NCBI GenBank assembly: GCA_016865035.1
Contig: CP018227.1
Coordinates: forward strand, 1,334,001-1,398,000
Reading direction: 5' to 3'
Source: Kordiimonadales bacterium IMCC3096
GTDB taxonomy: Bacteria > Pseudomonadota > Alphaproteobacteria > Minwuiales > Minwuiaceae
Length of the DNA stretch: 64,000 nt
Under the pieces are notes generated by a model. That model did no database searches. It had not been told where the DNA came from and saw only the letters and a program-made list of their open reading frames with translations. A program made the position numbers and the translations under genes. Positions 50,114 to 57,368 of this stretch are shown one piece after another (within the stretch, counting starts at the first letter, position 1; every line of letters starts with the position of its first letter).

Positions 50114-50678
50114 ACGCCGGCACGGCCGCGCGATAACGCCGATAGGCATCGCCATACAGGCTGATCAGCCGCCGCTCCTCGAACCACGTCCCGATCACCA
50201 GATACAGGCTGGCCCACAGGCAGGTGGCCAGCCCGAAGGGATCCGTGGCACCGCCGATCAGCAGCAGGAAAGCACCGCTGTAGAGCGGGTGCCGGACATA
50301 GCGGTGCAGCCCGTCCGTATGCAGCGGCTCCGGCACCGCACCTTCAGGGACCAGCGCCGTTCCGGCAAAGCGCCGAAGGTCGTAATGGCGCAGTGCCAGC
50401 AGGATGAGACCCGCGCCGGCCACCAGTGCCGCGCCCATGCCCGCCTGGATCAGCGGCGGCAGAACGAACGGTTCCGCCTCCGCCCCACCCAGCAGGTATC
50501 GTCCCGCCGCCACAGTGGCCACGAAGTGAAACACCGCGATCAGGTTGTAGGCCAGACGCTCCAGCCGCCCGAACAGGGCGCGGGTCAGCCGCTTGGCGGT
50601 CTCCGACGCCAGCACCGAATGGGCCGCGCCGAAGAGAAGCCAGAGCACCGCATAGATCAGCTGCTCGGAAAGTGTCAT
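50085..50678 (-). CDS. Membrane methyltransferase of the NnrU/ICMT/MddA type
   Basis: A 197-residue integral membrane protein with about five helices. An N-terminal NnrU-like segment W-L-L-F-G-A-A-H-S-V-L-A-S is followed by the SAM-binding region G-L-H-R-Y-V-R-H-P-L-Y-S-G, then E-E-R-R-L-I-S-L-Y-G-D-A-Y-R-R-Y. The R-H-P-x-Y and E-E-R pair define the isoprenylcysteine/phospholipid methyltransferase superfamily. MddA, a methanethiol S-methyltransferase, belongs here and would fit the neighbouring sulfur genes, but the substrate is inference. It is divergent from the lasso locus. Confidence 0.75.
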   Translation of the reverse strand: MTLSEQLIYAVLWLLFGAAHSVLASETAKRLTRALFGRLERLAYNLIAVFHFVATVAAGRYLLGGAEAEPFVLPPLIQAGMGAALVAGAGLILLALRHYDLRRFAGTALVPEGAVPEPLHTDGLHRYVRHPLYSGAFLLLIGGATDPFGLATCLWASLYLVIGTWFEERRLISLYGDAYRRYRAAVPAFIPWRGRAR

Positions 50679-50932
50679 CGCCCGGCGCCCGTCCCCGCAC
50701 GCTGCCCCGGACCGGACACATGGATCTGCCGGTCAGCGGCGGCATTCATGGCCTTCAGGGGCGTACGCCGATGGTTCATGGTGCAAGCCTGTTCGGGTTG
50801 TGAAACGGGCGGCGATTGTCACACCGGTTGGCTGTCAATGTCGACAGCGCCAGCGAATACCGTCATAAGTCGCACCAGAATGACAGGCGCGAACAGCGCT
50901 CTTCTGCACGGAATTGCCGAGGACCTCCACGA

Positions 50933-51202
50933 ATGACTGCACCGACCTATCGCCGGCTTGAAGGATTTGTCTCGACCGACATGGACGGCGAAACCGTGCT
51001 GATGAGTATCGAGCATGGGTCCTATTTCGGCATCGGCGGAACAGGCTCGCTGATCTGGGAACGGCTGGAGCAACCGCAGACCGAGTATGCGCTCGTCGAG
51101 GCCGTTCGCGTCGCCTATGACGTGAGCGAAGAGGATTGTCGCCGCGATGTCGCCGCCTTCCTGGCGACACTGATCGAGAACGGACTGGCGGAAGCGAAGT
51201 AG
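50933..51202 (+). CDS. Lasso peptide B1 protein (PqqD-like RiPP recognition element)
   Basis: An 89-residue RRE protein that binds the precursor leader and hands it to the B2 protease. The winged-helix fold is seen as Y-R-R-L-E-G-F-V-S-T-D-M-D-G-E-T-V-L-M, then S-Y-F-G-I-G-G-T-G-S-L-I-W-E-R-L. A helical C-terminus follows (V-A-Y-D-V-S-E-E-D-C-R-R-D-V-A-A-F). These are conserved B1 features. The start at 50933 has a weak GAGGA site. It is first in the B1-B2-exporter operon; B2 starts 4 bp after its stop. Recognition would be through the Y-x-x-P-x-L leader motif of the precursor at 53.6-53.7 kb. Confidence 0.88.
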   Translation: MTAPTYRRLEGFVSTDMDGETVLMSIEHGSYFGIGGTGSLIWERLEQPQTEYALVEAVRVAYDVSEEDCRRDVAAFLATLIENGLAEAK

Positions 51203-51206
51203 GCCC

Positions 51207-51695
51207 ATGTCGAGGTTGCTGGCGCGCAAATTCCGTTCGATGCGTGACCAGTCGGGCTTCACCCTGTTCTGGCTCTTTCCGACCTGGCTGCTGCTGGGAC
51301 TCTATCGGGCACTGATCCTGACCCTGCCGCTGAAACGCATGGCGCCTTTCTATGGGGAGGATCTGGGGGTCGAGAACTGGATACCCCTGGCGAACCCGGA
51401 CCAGATCAGACGCGCCCGCGATATTCGCAGCACCATCAGCATTGCCGCGAAATACTGCCCCTGGACCGCCAACTGCTATCCGAAAGCGCTTGCGGCACGT
51501 ACTCTCCTGCGCCTCTATCGCATACCGCATGCGATCTACTTCGGCCTCGCGCCGTCGGAGGGACCGCAGGGCATGGACGCGCATGCCTGGGTGATGGCCG
51601 GGCCGGTTCCGGTGAGTGGTGGCACCGGCTTCGGGCGTTATCGTGTGGTGCGCATGTTCGTCGGGCGGATGCCGGCAGGGGACATCCACCAATGA
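51207..51695 (+). CDS. Lasso peptide B2 leader protease (transglutaminase-like)
   Basis: A 162-residue cysteine protease that removes the leader. The Cys-His-Asp triad shows as W-T-A-N-C-Y-P-K-A-L-A-A-R-T-L-L (C91) and M-D-A-H-A-W-V-M-A-G. A hydrophobic helix near residues 20-38 (L-F-W-L-F-P-T-W-L-L-L-G-L-Y) suggests membrane contact, as in other B2 proteins. Split B1/B2 rather than a fused B is the arrangement in kinase-containing lasso loci. It overlaps the exporter gene by 4 bp. Confidence 0.9.
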   Translation: MSRLLARKFRSMRDQSGFTLFWLFPTWLLLGLYRALILTLPLKRMAPFYGEDLGVENWIPLANPDQIRRARDIRSTISIAAKYCPWTANCYPKALAARTLLRLYRIPHAIYFGLAPSEGPQGMDAHAWVMAGPVPVSGGTGFGRYRVVRMFVGRMPAGDIHQ

Positions 51696-53392
51696 TTCAC
51701 CTGCAACGGCTGCTGCGATTGCTGCAGCGCGCACCACGGGGACAGGTCATCGTGCTGGCGCTTCTGCTGCTGGCGGGAAGTCTCACGGAAGGCATTGGTT
51801 TCATACTGCTGGTGCCGCTGCTTTCGTCCCTGACCGGGGGAGAGGCAGAAAATGCCATCGTCCGGCACCTGCTGGATCTGCTCGCGGCATTCGGGATTCC
51901 CCCGACACCTGTCGGTTTCCTCTCTGTCTTCGTCGCGCTCATCGCCGTGCGCAGTGCGCTTCAGTTCGCCAAGGACCGCGCAGGGCTGATGTTGCAGCAC
52001 CAGGTCGTCGATCACCTGCGGGAGGTCTGTATCAGCCGCTTGCTCCGGGCCGACTGGCGCTGGATCACCGAACAGACACGCACCGACCACATGACCCTGG
52101 TGCTGGGGGAAGTGAATCGGGTCGGAAACGGACTCAGCGCCGGCCTGACCTTGCTCACCACCCTTGCCACGGCCCTTGCCTACTTCGCCGCCGCCTTCGT
52201 CTTCTCCCCCGCGATGGCCGGACTGGTGCTGTTCGCGGCGGCCATCGGCTATGTCGCGATGCGACGCATCCGGGCGAGCGCGTTGCGGCTTGGATCGCAG
52301 CAGGTCGATGCGAACCGCGATCTGATGGCCAATGTCCAGCAGTCCTTCGGCGGCCTGAAGCTGACCAAGATCCTGGGCAGCGAGTCACGACACATCGATC
52401 TTCTGGTCCGGACGGTGGCCCGCGTCCGGCGCAACCAGCTCCGGTTCGGGATCGAGACCAGCCTGATGCGGAACCTGCAGCAGGTGATAGGGGCAGCCCT
52501 GCTTGCGCTCTATGTTCTTGTCGGCCTGACCTGGCTGGAACTGCCGCTGGCCGAGTTGCTGGCCCTGACATTCCTGTTTGCCCGCCTGATGCCCCTGCTG
52601 CTCTCCGCGCAGCAGTTCCTGCACCGCTGGCTGAACGCCGAGCCGGCGCTGGAGGCCATCGACCGTTTCGTTGCCGAGAGTGGCGAGCATGCGGAAGCGG
52701 TTGCCGATGACGCCCATGGAGAATGGCCTGTCGTCAACGCTATCGACCTGAAGGATGTGTCCCTGACCTACGCCCGGCGGGACCGTCCGGCCCTGCATGA
52801 AATCAACCTCAGACTGGCCGCGCGAACCACCACCGCGATCACCGGCCCTTCCGGCGCGGGGAAGAGTACTCTCGCGGACATACTGATGGGCCTGATCGTC
52901 CCCGACGAAGGCACCATGACGATCGATGATGTACCTCTGGACGGCACCAGTCGGGTGAATTGGCGGCGAAATGTTGCCTACGTGCCACAGGATACGTTCC
53001 TGTTTCACGACACGATCCGGGCAAACCTGCTGTTCGGAAATCCCGCGGCAACCGAATCGGAACTGCTGGCGGCACTTGCCCAGGCCGCGGCGGATTTCGT
53101 CATGAAATTGCATGACGGCCTGGACACCGTGGTCGGCGACAATGGTGTCAGGCTCTCAGGCGGTGAACGCCAGCGCATCGCGCTCGCACGCGCCTTGCTG
53201 CGGTGCCCCAGCCTGCTGATCCTGGACGAGGCAACGAGTGCGCTGGATGCGGAGAACGAGGCTGCGATCAGTGAAGCGCTGGAAACGCTGCACGGGCAGA
53301 TGACAGTTCTGCTGATCGGGCACCGCACAGAAACCTTGCGGAATGCAGATCAGGTCATCGAATTGAGAGAAGGAAGAATCGCCAGCCCGTAG
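51692..53392 (+). CDS. Lasso peptide ABC exporter (fused membrane-ATPase half transporter)
   Basis: A 566-residue type IV ABC exporter. Six membrane helices occupy about residues 15-325. The ATPase domain has Walker A G-P-S-G-A-G-K-S-T-L, signature V-R-L-S-G-G-E-R-Q-R-I-A, Walker B L-L-I-L-D-E-A-T-S-A-L-D and H-loop L-I-G-H-R-T. It functions as a homodimer and exports the mature peptide, giving immunity (role D of lasso loci). No peptidase C39 domain is present, consistent with leader removal by B2. Last gene of the B1-B2-D operon. Confidence 0.88.
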   Translation: MIHLQRLLRLLQRAPRGQVIVLALLLLAGSLTEGIGFILLVPLLSSLTGGEAENAIVRHLLDLLAAFGIPPTPVGFLSVFVALIAVRSALQFAKDRAGLMLQHQVVDHLREVCISRLLRADWRWITEQTRTDHMTLVLGEVNRVGNGLSAGLTLLTTLATALAYFAAAFVFSPAMAGLVLFAAAIGYVAMRRIRASALRLGSQQVDANRDLMANVQQSFGGLKLTKILGSESRHIDLLVRTVARVRRNQLRFGIETSLMRNLQQVIGAALLALYVLVGLTWLELPLAELLALTFLFARLMPLLLSAQQFLHRWLNAEPALEAIDRFVAESGEHAEAVADDAHGEWPVVNAIDLKDVSLTYARRDRPALHEINLRLAARTTTAITGPSGAGKSTLADILMGLIVPDEGTMTIDDVPLDGTSRVNWRRNVAYVPQDTFLFHDTIRANLLFGNPAATESELLAALAQAAADFVMKLHDGLDTVVGDNGVRLSGGERQRIALARALLRCPSLLILDEATSALDAENEAAISEALETLHGQMTVLLIGHRTETLRNADQVIELREGRIASP

Positions 53393-53495
53393 CGCGCGGC
53401 AGTCAGGCCGGGCCGCACGGAAACCAGACGCTTCAGGCTCTGGCAAAGCTTCTCAGGAACGGGACTTCACCGGCACCGAAAACGAGGGAAAGGCC

Positions 53496-53511
53496 ATTGC
53501 AGCACTGCAAT
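53496..53511. terminator. Bidirectional hairpin between exporter and precursor genes
   Basis: ATTGCA (53496-53501) and TGCAAT (53506-53511) pair around a four-base loop. Flanking GGC/GCC extend the stem with one mismatch. It lies between two convergent genes, the exporter (ends 53392) and the precursor (ends 53557), so it could end both transcripts. No T-run follows, so efficiency is uncertain. Confidence 0.4.
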
Positions 53512-53556
53512 AGCCTGACCCGATCAATGCGTCAGAACCGAACAGGAAGCCGGGCG

Positions 53557-53709
53557 TCAGCTCGACGTGGTGGCACCGTCGTTGGAGGGGGCGATATCGT
53601 TCGCGGTGTCACCCGTGTCCAGAACCCGCAGTACTGGAGCCTCGTAGACCATCTTCTTCATGTGGTCTTCGCCAACGACGCCATCGGTTGAGATTTCATG
53701 CTTTGTCAT
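53557..53709 (-). CDS. Lasso peptide precursor (A peptide)
   Basis: A 50-residue peptide on the opposite strand to its neighbours, identified by its leader: Y22-E-A-P-V-L27, the Y-x-x-P-x-L motif bound by B1, then R-V-L-D-T-G-D-T. With T35 as the conserved penultimate leader residue, the core is N-D-I-A-P-S-N-D-G-A-T-T-S-S (14 residues). Asp44 at core position 8 would be the macrolactam acceptor; starting at A36 instead gives an alanine N-terminus and Asp at position 9. The core is very polar, without aromatic residues, and ends in Ser, the phospho-acceptor position in paeninodin-type peptides. Translation may instead begin at codon 17 (53661), giving 34 residues. The only known-motif candidate in the locus. 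Confidence 0.75.
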   Translation of the reverse strand: MTKHEISTDGVVGEDHMKKMVYEAPVLRVLDTGDTANDIAPSNDGATTSS

Positions 53710-53805
53710 CAGGTGTTTCCACTACGGTAAATCTGGATTCGAACTCTTGCAACGGGCCACGGAACACCAGCCAGTCGGAAAAACTGAAGCGTTCCTGTTC
53801 CTATG

Positions 53806-53834
53806 CTTATCACCGGCAGCCCCGAATGTGTCAA
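53806..53834 (-). promoter_or_regulatory. Sigma70-like promoter of the lasso precursor
   Basis: On the minus strand, TTGACA (53829-53834) is followed after 17 bp by GATAAG (53806-53811). The -35 is a perfect match and the spacing ideal. The predicted transcript starts near 53799, giving a leader of about 90 bases before the precursor ATG at 53709. The precursor would thus be expressed separately from, and probably more strongly than, the enzyme operons. Confidence 0.55.
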
Positions 53835-54167
53835 GCCCCCTCTGCAGCAACCCTTCGCTCGGATTCGAGCCTCTTCTGATCGGCTTCCCCACCCAGGAGC
53901 GGCTTTGCCGGAAGACCGGGAACATCCACTTACCCTGTATCGAATGGTGCCGCTGGCAGACCGCATACCATCATTCAGCGCTTCACGGCGCCGGGTCCTG
54001 TATGGTCTTGCCTTCTTCAACCGCTGGCCGGGACAGCGCTCTCCCGACTTCCCCCAGGCATTCGGGAGTGCTTGACCACGGTGCCGGGCCTTGGTTGAAG
54101 GTAGTCACGACTCCGGACTTCAATTCAGGCATGTTGCCGAGTCCCAACGCGAGATCAGGAAACCGGC
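53835..54167. other. Intergenic stretch upstream of the nucleotidyltransferase
   Basis: With the precursor leader, this completes a 458-bp stretch (53710-54167) without a convincing gene. Short open frames on both strands have no ribosome binding site and no leader motif. A TTGACC near 54072 could belong to a plus-strand promoter for the nucleotidyltransferase. Nothing else was seen. Confidence 0.4.
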
Positions 54168-55412
54168 ATGACCGAACGGGTAGCATCACTGGAGGAACTG
54201 GCCCTCCGACTGATGTGTCGACCGGAATCGATCCCGAAGCATGTCATTGAGGCGATGTCGGGCGAGGATCTGTCACAGGTTCTCGAATGGGCGATGGAAC
54301 ATCGGTTCGCCCCTTGCCTGCACTACAACATGGGCAAGGCCGGACTGCTGCCGCGCCTGCCGGCGGAGATGAGGGATCGCCTCGCCATTGCCTATCAGCG
54401 GGCAACCCTTCGCGGTCTTTCAATGCAACGGGACATGATCCGGACAAGCCGGATCCTGGAGCAGGCAGGTATCGCGCACCTGTTCATGAAGGGAGCCTAT
54501 GTGGCGCAGTTCGCCTATCCGGAACTCGGCCTGCGTCCGCTGCGCGACATCGATGTTCTGGTTCCGCATGCACAGGCGATTGCAGGGTTCGAGGCCCTGC
54601 AGGCGAACGGTCTGGGGCGAAAGCCGGGGCACCCCGGCGATCCTGCCGCGCACCTGGAGGACAGGAAGCATCTTCCGCCCCTGAGAATTCCGGGAGGCGC
54701 GACTGTGGAGGTGCACACCAGAACCATCTCGCCAAGCCAGTTGCTGAGGACCGACTCTGCGCACGGCAACCACGAGACAATGGCCTCGCGCCAGATACGA
54801 CGCGATGTGGCCGGTTGCTCGATCCCGTTCGAAGGAACGGAGGACCTGTTGCTGCATCTCGCGGTCCACGCCGCCATCGATCACCAGTTCAACAACGGGC
54901 CTCTGATCGTGAGCGATATCGGCTGGCTGCTCGAAACCCACGCGATCAGCTGGCCCCGCCTCTGGCAGCTCGCGAGTGCCCAGGGAGCAACGCGTGGCCT
55001 GGCACTGGTACTGCGGCTGGTTGAGCGGGAGTGGCCAGATGCCAGCATCGAGTGGGACGCTGAGACCGCAAGCATCCTGGCACCTCAGGACCCGATCATC
55101 ACCGTTGCTGCGCGCAGCCTGCTGCGGAGCTTCGAAGCGCGCGGCGACGTTGCCCTGCAGGCGGAGCTGGCCGGACAATTGTCCACTGCCGCGCGGCTCC
55201 GCATCCTTCTCCGACGGGCCTTTCCGCGCCGTGCCGACCTCGCGACCGAGGTGCCGGTATCAGCAGCCTCGCCCTGGATAATCTTCTGGTATCCGCTGAA
55301 ATGGTGGCGGCTGCGGCTGCGGCTCGCCGATTTCATGCGCAGCCGTCGCGACCGGCGTGCACGACAGGACGCCGCCCGACTGGGCACACTCACCAGCTGG
55401 CTTCGAGGCTGA
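54168..55412 (+). CDS. Lasso-locus nucleotidyltransferase family protein (NTP_transf_5 type)
   Basis: A 414-residue protein of the family often found beside lasso kinases. The nucleotidyltransferase core reads L-F-M-K-G-A-Y-V-A-Q-F-A-Y, then G-L-R-P-L-R-D-I-D-V-L-V-P, with the D-x-D metal pair around residues 125-127. A helical remainder follows, including H-L-A-V-H-A-A-I-D-H-Q-F. A basic, membrane-like segment near residues 360-380 (W-I-I-F-W-Y-P-L-K-W-W-R-L-R) suggests membrane association. The reaction is unknown; transfer of a nucleotide to the peptide or to a phospho-peptide has been proposed only by analogy. Confidence 0.82.
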   Translation: MTERVASLEELALRLMCRPESIPKHVIEAMSGEDLSQVLEWAMEHRFAPCLHYNMGKAGLLPRLPAEMRDRLAIAYQRATLRGLSMQRDMIRTSRILEQAGIAHLFMKGAYVAQFAYPELGLRPLRDIDVLVPHAQAIAGFEALQANGLGRKPGHPGDPAAHLEDRKHLPPLRIPGGATVEVHTRTISPSQLLRTDSAHGNHETMASRQIRRDVAGCSIPFEGTEDLLLHLAVHAAIDHQFNNGPLIVSDIGWLLETHAISWPRLWQLASAQGATRGLALVLRLVEREWPDASIEWDAETASILAPQDPIITVAARSLLRSFEARGDVALQAELAGQLSTAARLRILLRRAFPRRADLATEVPVSAASPWIIFWYPLKWWRLRLRLADFMRSRRDRRARQDAARLGTLTSWLRG

Positions 55413-55597
55413 AGCGACGACCGGTCGATCGAATGTCCCGGGGGGACTGTACCGGCAGGGCCTGACAGGCTAGGACAGCTACCGGGCGCAGGCGACAACG
55501 GCAGTCAGGCATCTGACACGACCGGCCCACAGGGAACCAGAGCCGACGTCCGGCACCGAGCCGTGACGGTGCAGCACAGGAATGCAGTGGATGAGCC

Positions 55598-56500
55598 ATG
55601 CATCATGACTACCGGGCCTACGGGCTGACCATTTCTTCGGAATTCCCGCTGCCGGAACTCCAGTCCGCAGCCGTCGGTGACGGCAATGCGGATGTCCATG
55701 TCTCCCATGCCCCGATACCGGACAGCGAGTTGAACAGCGGCAGGCAGATCTCGCCTTTCGTCTGGGTGAACGACGACTGTTTCTGGCTGATGGTTCCCGG
55801 CATCGCACGCTACTCGGTCCGGCTGGGGCGGGAGATCCGGATCGCGCCCGAGCCCGGTATCGACGAGGCCTCGGTGCGCGTCTTCCTGCTGGGCTCGGCG
55901 CTCGGCGCCCTGCTCTTCCAGCGCGGATATCTGCTGCTGCATGGCAATGCGATAGAGGTAGATGGCAAGTGCCTTGTCTGTGTCGGTCCTTCCGGTTCGG
56001 GCAAATCGACCCTTGCCACGGCGCTGATGCAACGTGGCCACCGGATCCTGGCGGATGACGTCGTACCGATCGATGCCAATTGTGCAGCCGTGCCGGGATT
56101 CCCCCGCCTGAAGATCTGGCAGGACACGACGCAGAAACTTGGCATTGATGTCACGGGAAAGGTCCGTGTGCGACCGGACCTGAACAAGTTCAGTCTTCCG
56201 ATCACAGAGAGGTTCCAGGACACCCCTCTGCCAGTGCGCTGGATCTACATGCTCGGGAGTTCGAACAGAAGCGGGATCGAGATCGAGCCGATCACCGGAA
56301 TGAACCGCTTCCGGCCCCTGCGGGACAACACGTACCGGCGCCGGTTCATGGAAGGCATGGCCCTGCGGCCGGAACATCTGCAACGCTGTGGAGAACTGGC
56401 CGGCAAGGTGCACATGGCAAAGATCATCCGGCCCAAGGCCGGTTTCGATATCGAGAGCCTGATGGACCATCTGCTTGCAGACGCCCGGGAACACGGCTGA
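55598..56500 (+). CDS. Lasso-locus HPr-kinase-like peptide kinase (PadeK/ThcoK type)
   Basis: A 300-residue kinase. The P-loop is V-G-P-S-G-S-G-K-S-T (residues 129-138) and the metal-binding acidic pair is L-A-D-D-V-V-P (153-154), both typical of HPr kinase-like proteins. The N-terminal half has Y-G-L-T-I-S-S-E-F-P-L-P-E-L, the usual opening of lasso kinases. In the paeninodin system a homologous kinase phosphorylates the C-terminal serine of the precursor, and this precursor ends in Ser-Ser. It lies 1 bp before the sulfotransferase, so both tailoring enzymes are co-expressed. Confidence 0.88.
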   Translation: MHHDYRAYGLTISSEFPLPELQSAAVGDGNADVHVSHAPIPDSELNSGRQISPFVWVNDDCFWLMVPGIARYSVRLGREIRIAPEPGIDEASVRVFLLGSALGALLFQRGYLLLHGNAIEVDGKCLVCVGPSGSGKSTLATALMQRGHRILADDVVPIDANCAAVPGFPRLKIWQDTTQKLGIDVTGKVRVRPDLNKFSLPITERFQDTPLPVRWIYMLGSSNRSGIEIEPITGMNRFRPLRDNTYRRRFMEGMALRPEHLQRCGELAGKVHMAKIIRPKAGFDIESLMDHLLADAREHG

Positions 56501-56501
56501 G

Positions 56502-57356
56502 ATGAGCGGGATTTTCTGGCTGGCATCCTATCCCAAGTCAGGAAACACCTGGCTGCGGACGTTCCTGATGAACTACAGGAGGGACGAAGGACAGCCGTGC
56601 GACATCAACGAACTGAATACCGGCATGATCGCTTCGAGCCGCATATGGGTCGATGATGTCTGCGGCTTCGATACGGCGGATCTGAGGCAGGATGAGATCG
56701 AGAACCTTCGGCCGGAGGTCTATCGCTGGACCAGCACCGAGGCCGAGACAGGCTTCCACAAGATTCATGATGCCTATCGCATCACGGTGTCCGGTCGCCC
56801 GCTTGTCGATGATGTGGCAACCCGCGGGGCGATCTACGTTATCCGCAACCCACTGGATGTCGCCCCCTCCTACGCCAATCACCGTGGTTGCAGCATCGAC
56901 GATGCGATCAGCCATATGGCCAACCCTGACTATGCGCTGGCCCGGTCCGACCGGGCGCTGTCGGATCAGTTGCTGCAGTTCATGGGGACCTGGTCGCACC
57001 ATGTGACCAGCTGGGTCGATGCACCGGACCTGAATCTCCTGACCCTGCGTTACGAGGACATGCATGCAGACCCCGTCGGGACCTTTGGCAAGGTCGTGAG
57101 GTTTCTGGATATGGAGCAGGATGAGGAGCGGCTTGGGCGGGCCATCGCCTTCAGCCAGTTCGAGGTTGTGGCGGCCCAGGAGGCCCAGTCAGGGTTTCGC
57201 GAACGTCCCGCGCGTGCCGAGCGGTTCTTCCGCAAGGGACAGGCCGGTGACTGGCGCACGAGCCTGAACGAAGGCCAGGTGTCACGCATCATCAGGGATC
57301 ATGGCACGGTGATGCAGCGGTTCGGCTATCTCGATCAAACGGGAAAGCCGGTCTGA
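56502..57356 (+). CDS. PAPS-dependent sulfotransferase of the lasso locus
   Basis: A 284-residue cytosolic-type sulfotransferase. The 5'-phosphosulfate loop is S-Y-P-K-S-G-N-T-W-L-R (residues 9-19). The 3'-phosphate motif is R-N-P-L-D-V-A-P-S-Y-A-N-H (115-127). The C-terminal R-K-G-Q-A-G-D-W-R-T-S-L matches the family's R-K-G-x-x-G-D-W region. Acceptors would be hydroxyls; in this locus the Ser/Thr-rich core is the obvious candidate, but a glycan or lipid could also serve. The start directly follows the kinase stop, implying joint action. Confidence 0.9.
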   Translation: MSGIFWLASYPKSGNTWLRTFLMNYRRDEGQPCDINELNTGMIASSRIWVDDVCGFDTADLRQDEIENLRPEVYRWTSTEAETGFHKIHDAYRITVSGRPLVDDVATRGAIYVIRNPLDVAPSYANHRGCSIDDAISHMANPDYALARSDRALSDQLLQFMGTWSHHVTSWVDAPDLNLLTLRYEDMHADPVGTFGKVVRFLDMEQDEERLGRAIAFSQFEVVAAQEAQSGFRERPARAERFFRKGQAGDWRTSLNEGQVSRIIRDHGTVMQRFGYLDQTGKPV

Positions 57357-57368
57357 ACACATTGCGGA

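Noticed and set aside
50724-50807. 27-codon plus-strand frame before B1 as a second precursor
   Set aside because: Lacks the leader motif and a ribosome binding site; lies in the divergent promoter region.
53497-53691. 64-codon plus-strand frame as possible lasso precursor
   Set aside because: No Y-x-x-P leader; it is the antisense of the minus-strand precursor that does have one.
53720-53780. GTTCGAATCC-like strings resembling a tRNA T-arm
   Set aside because: No matching acceptor, D-arm or anticodon arm can be folded around them.
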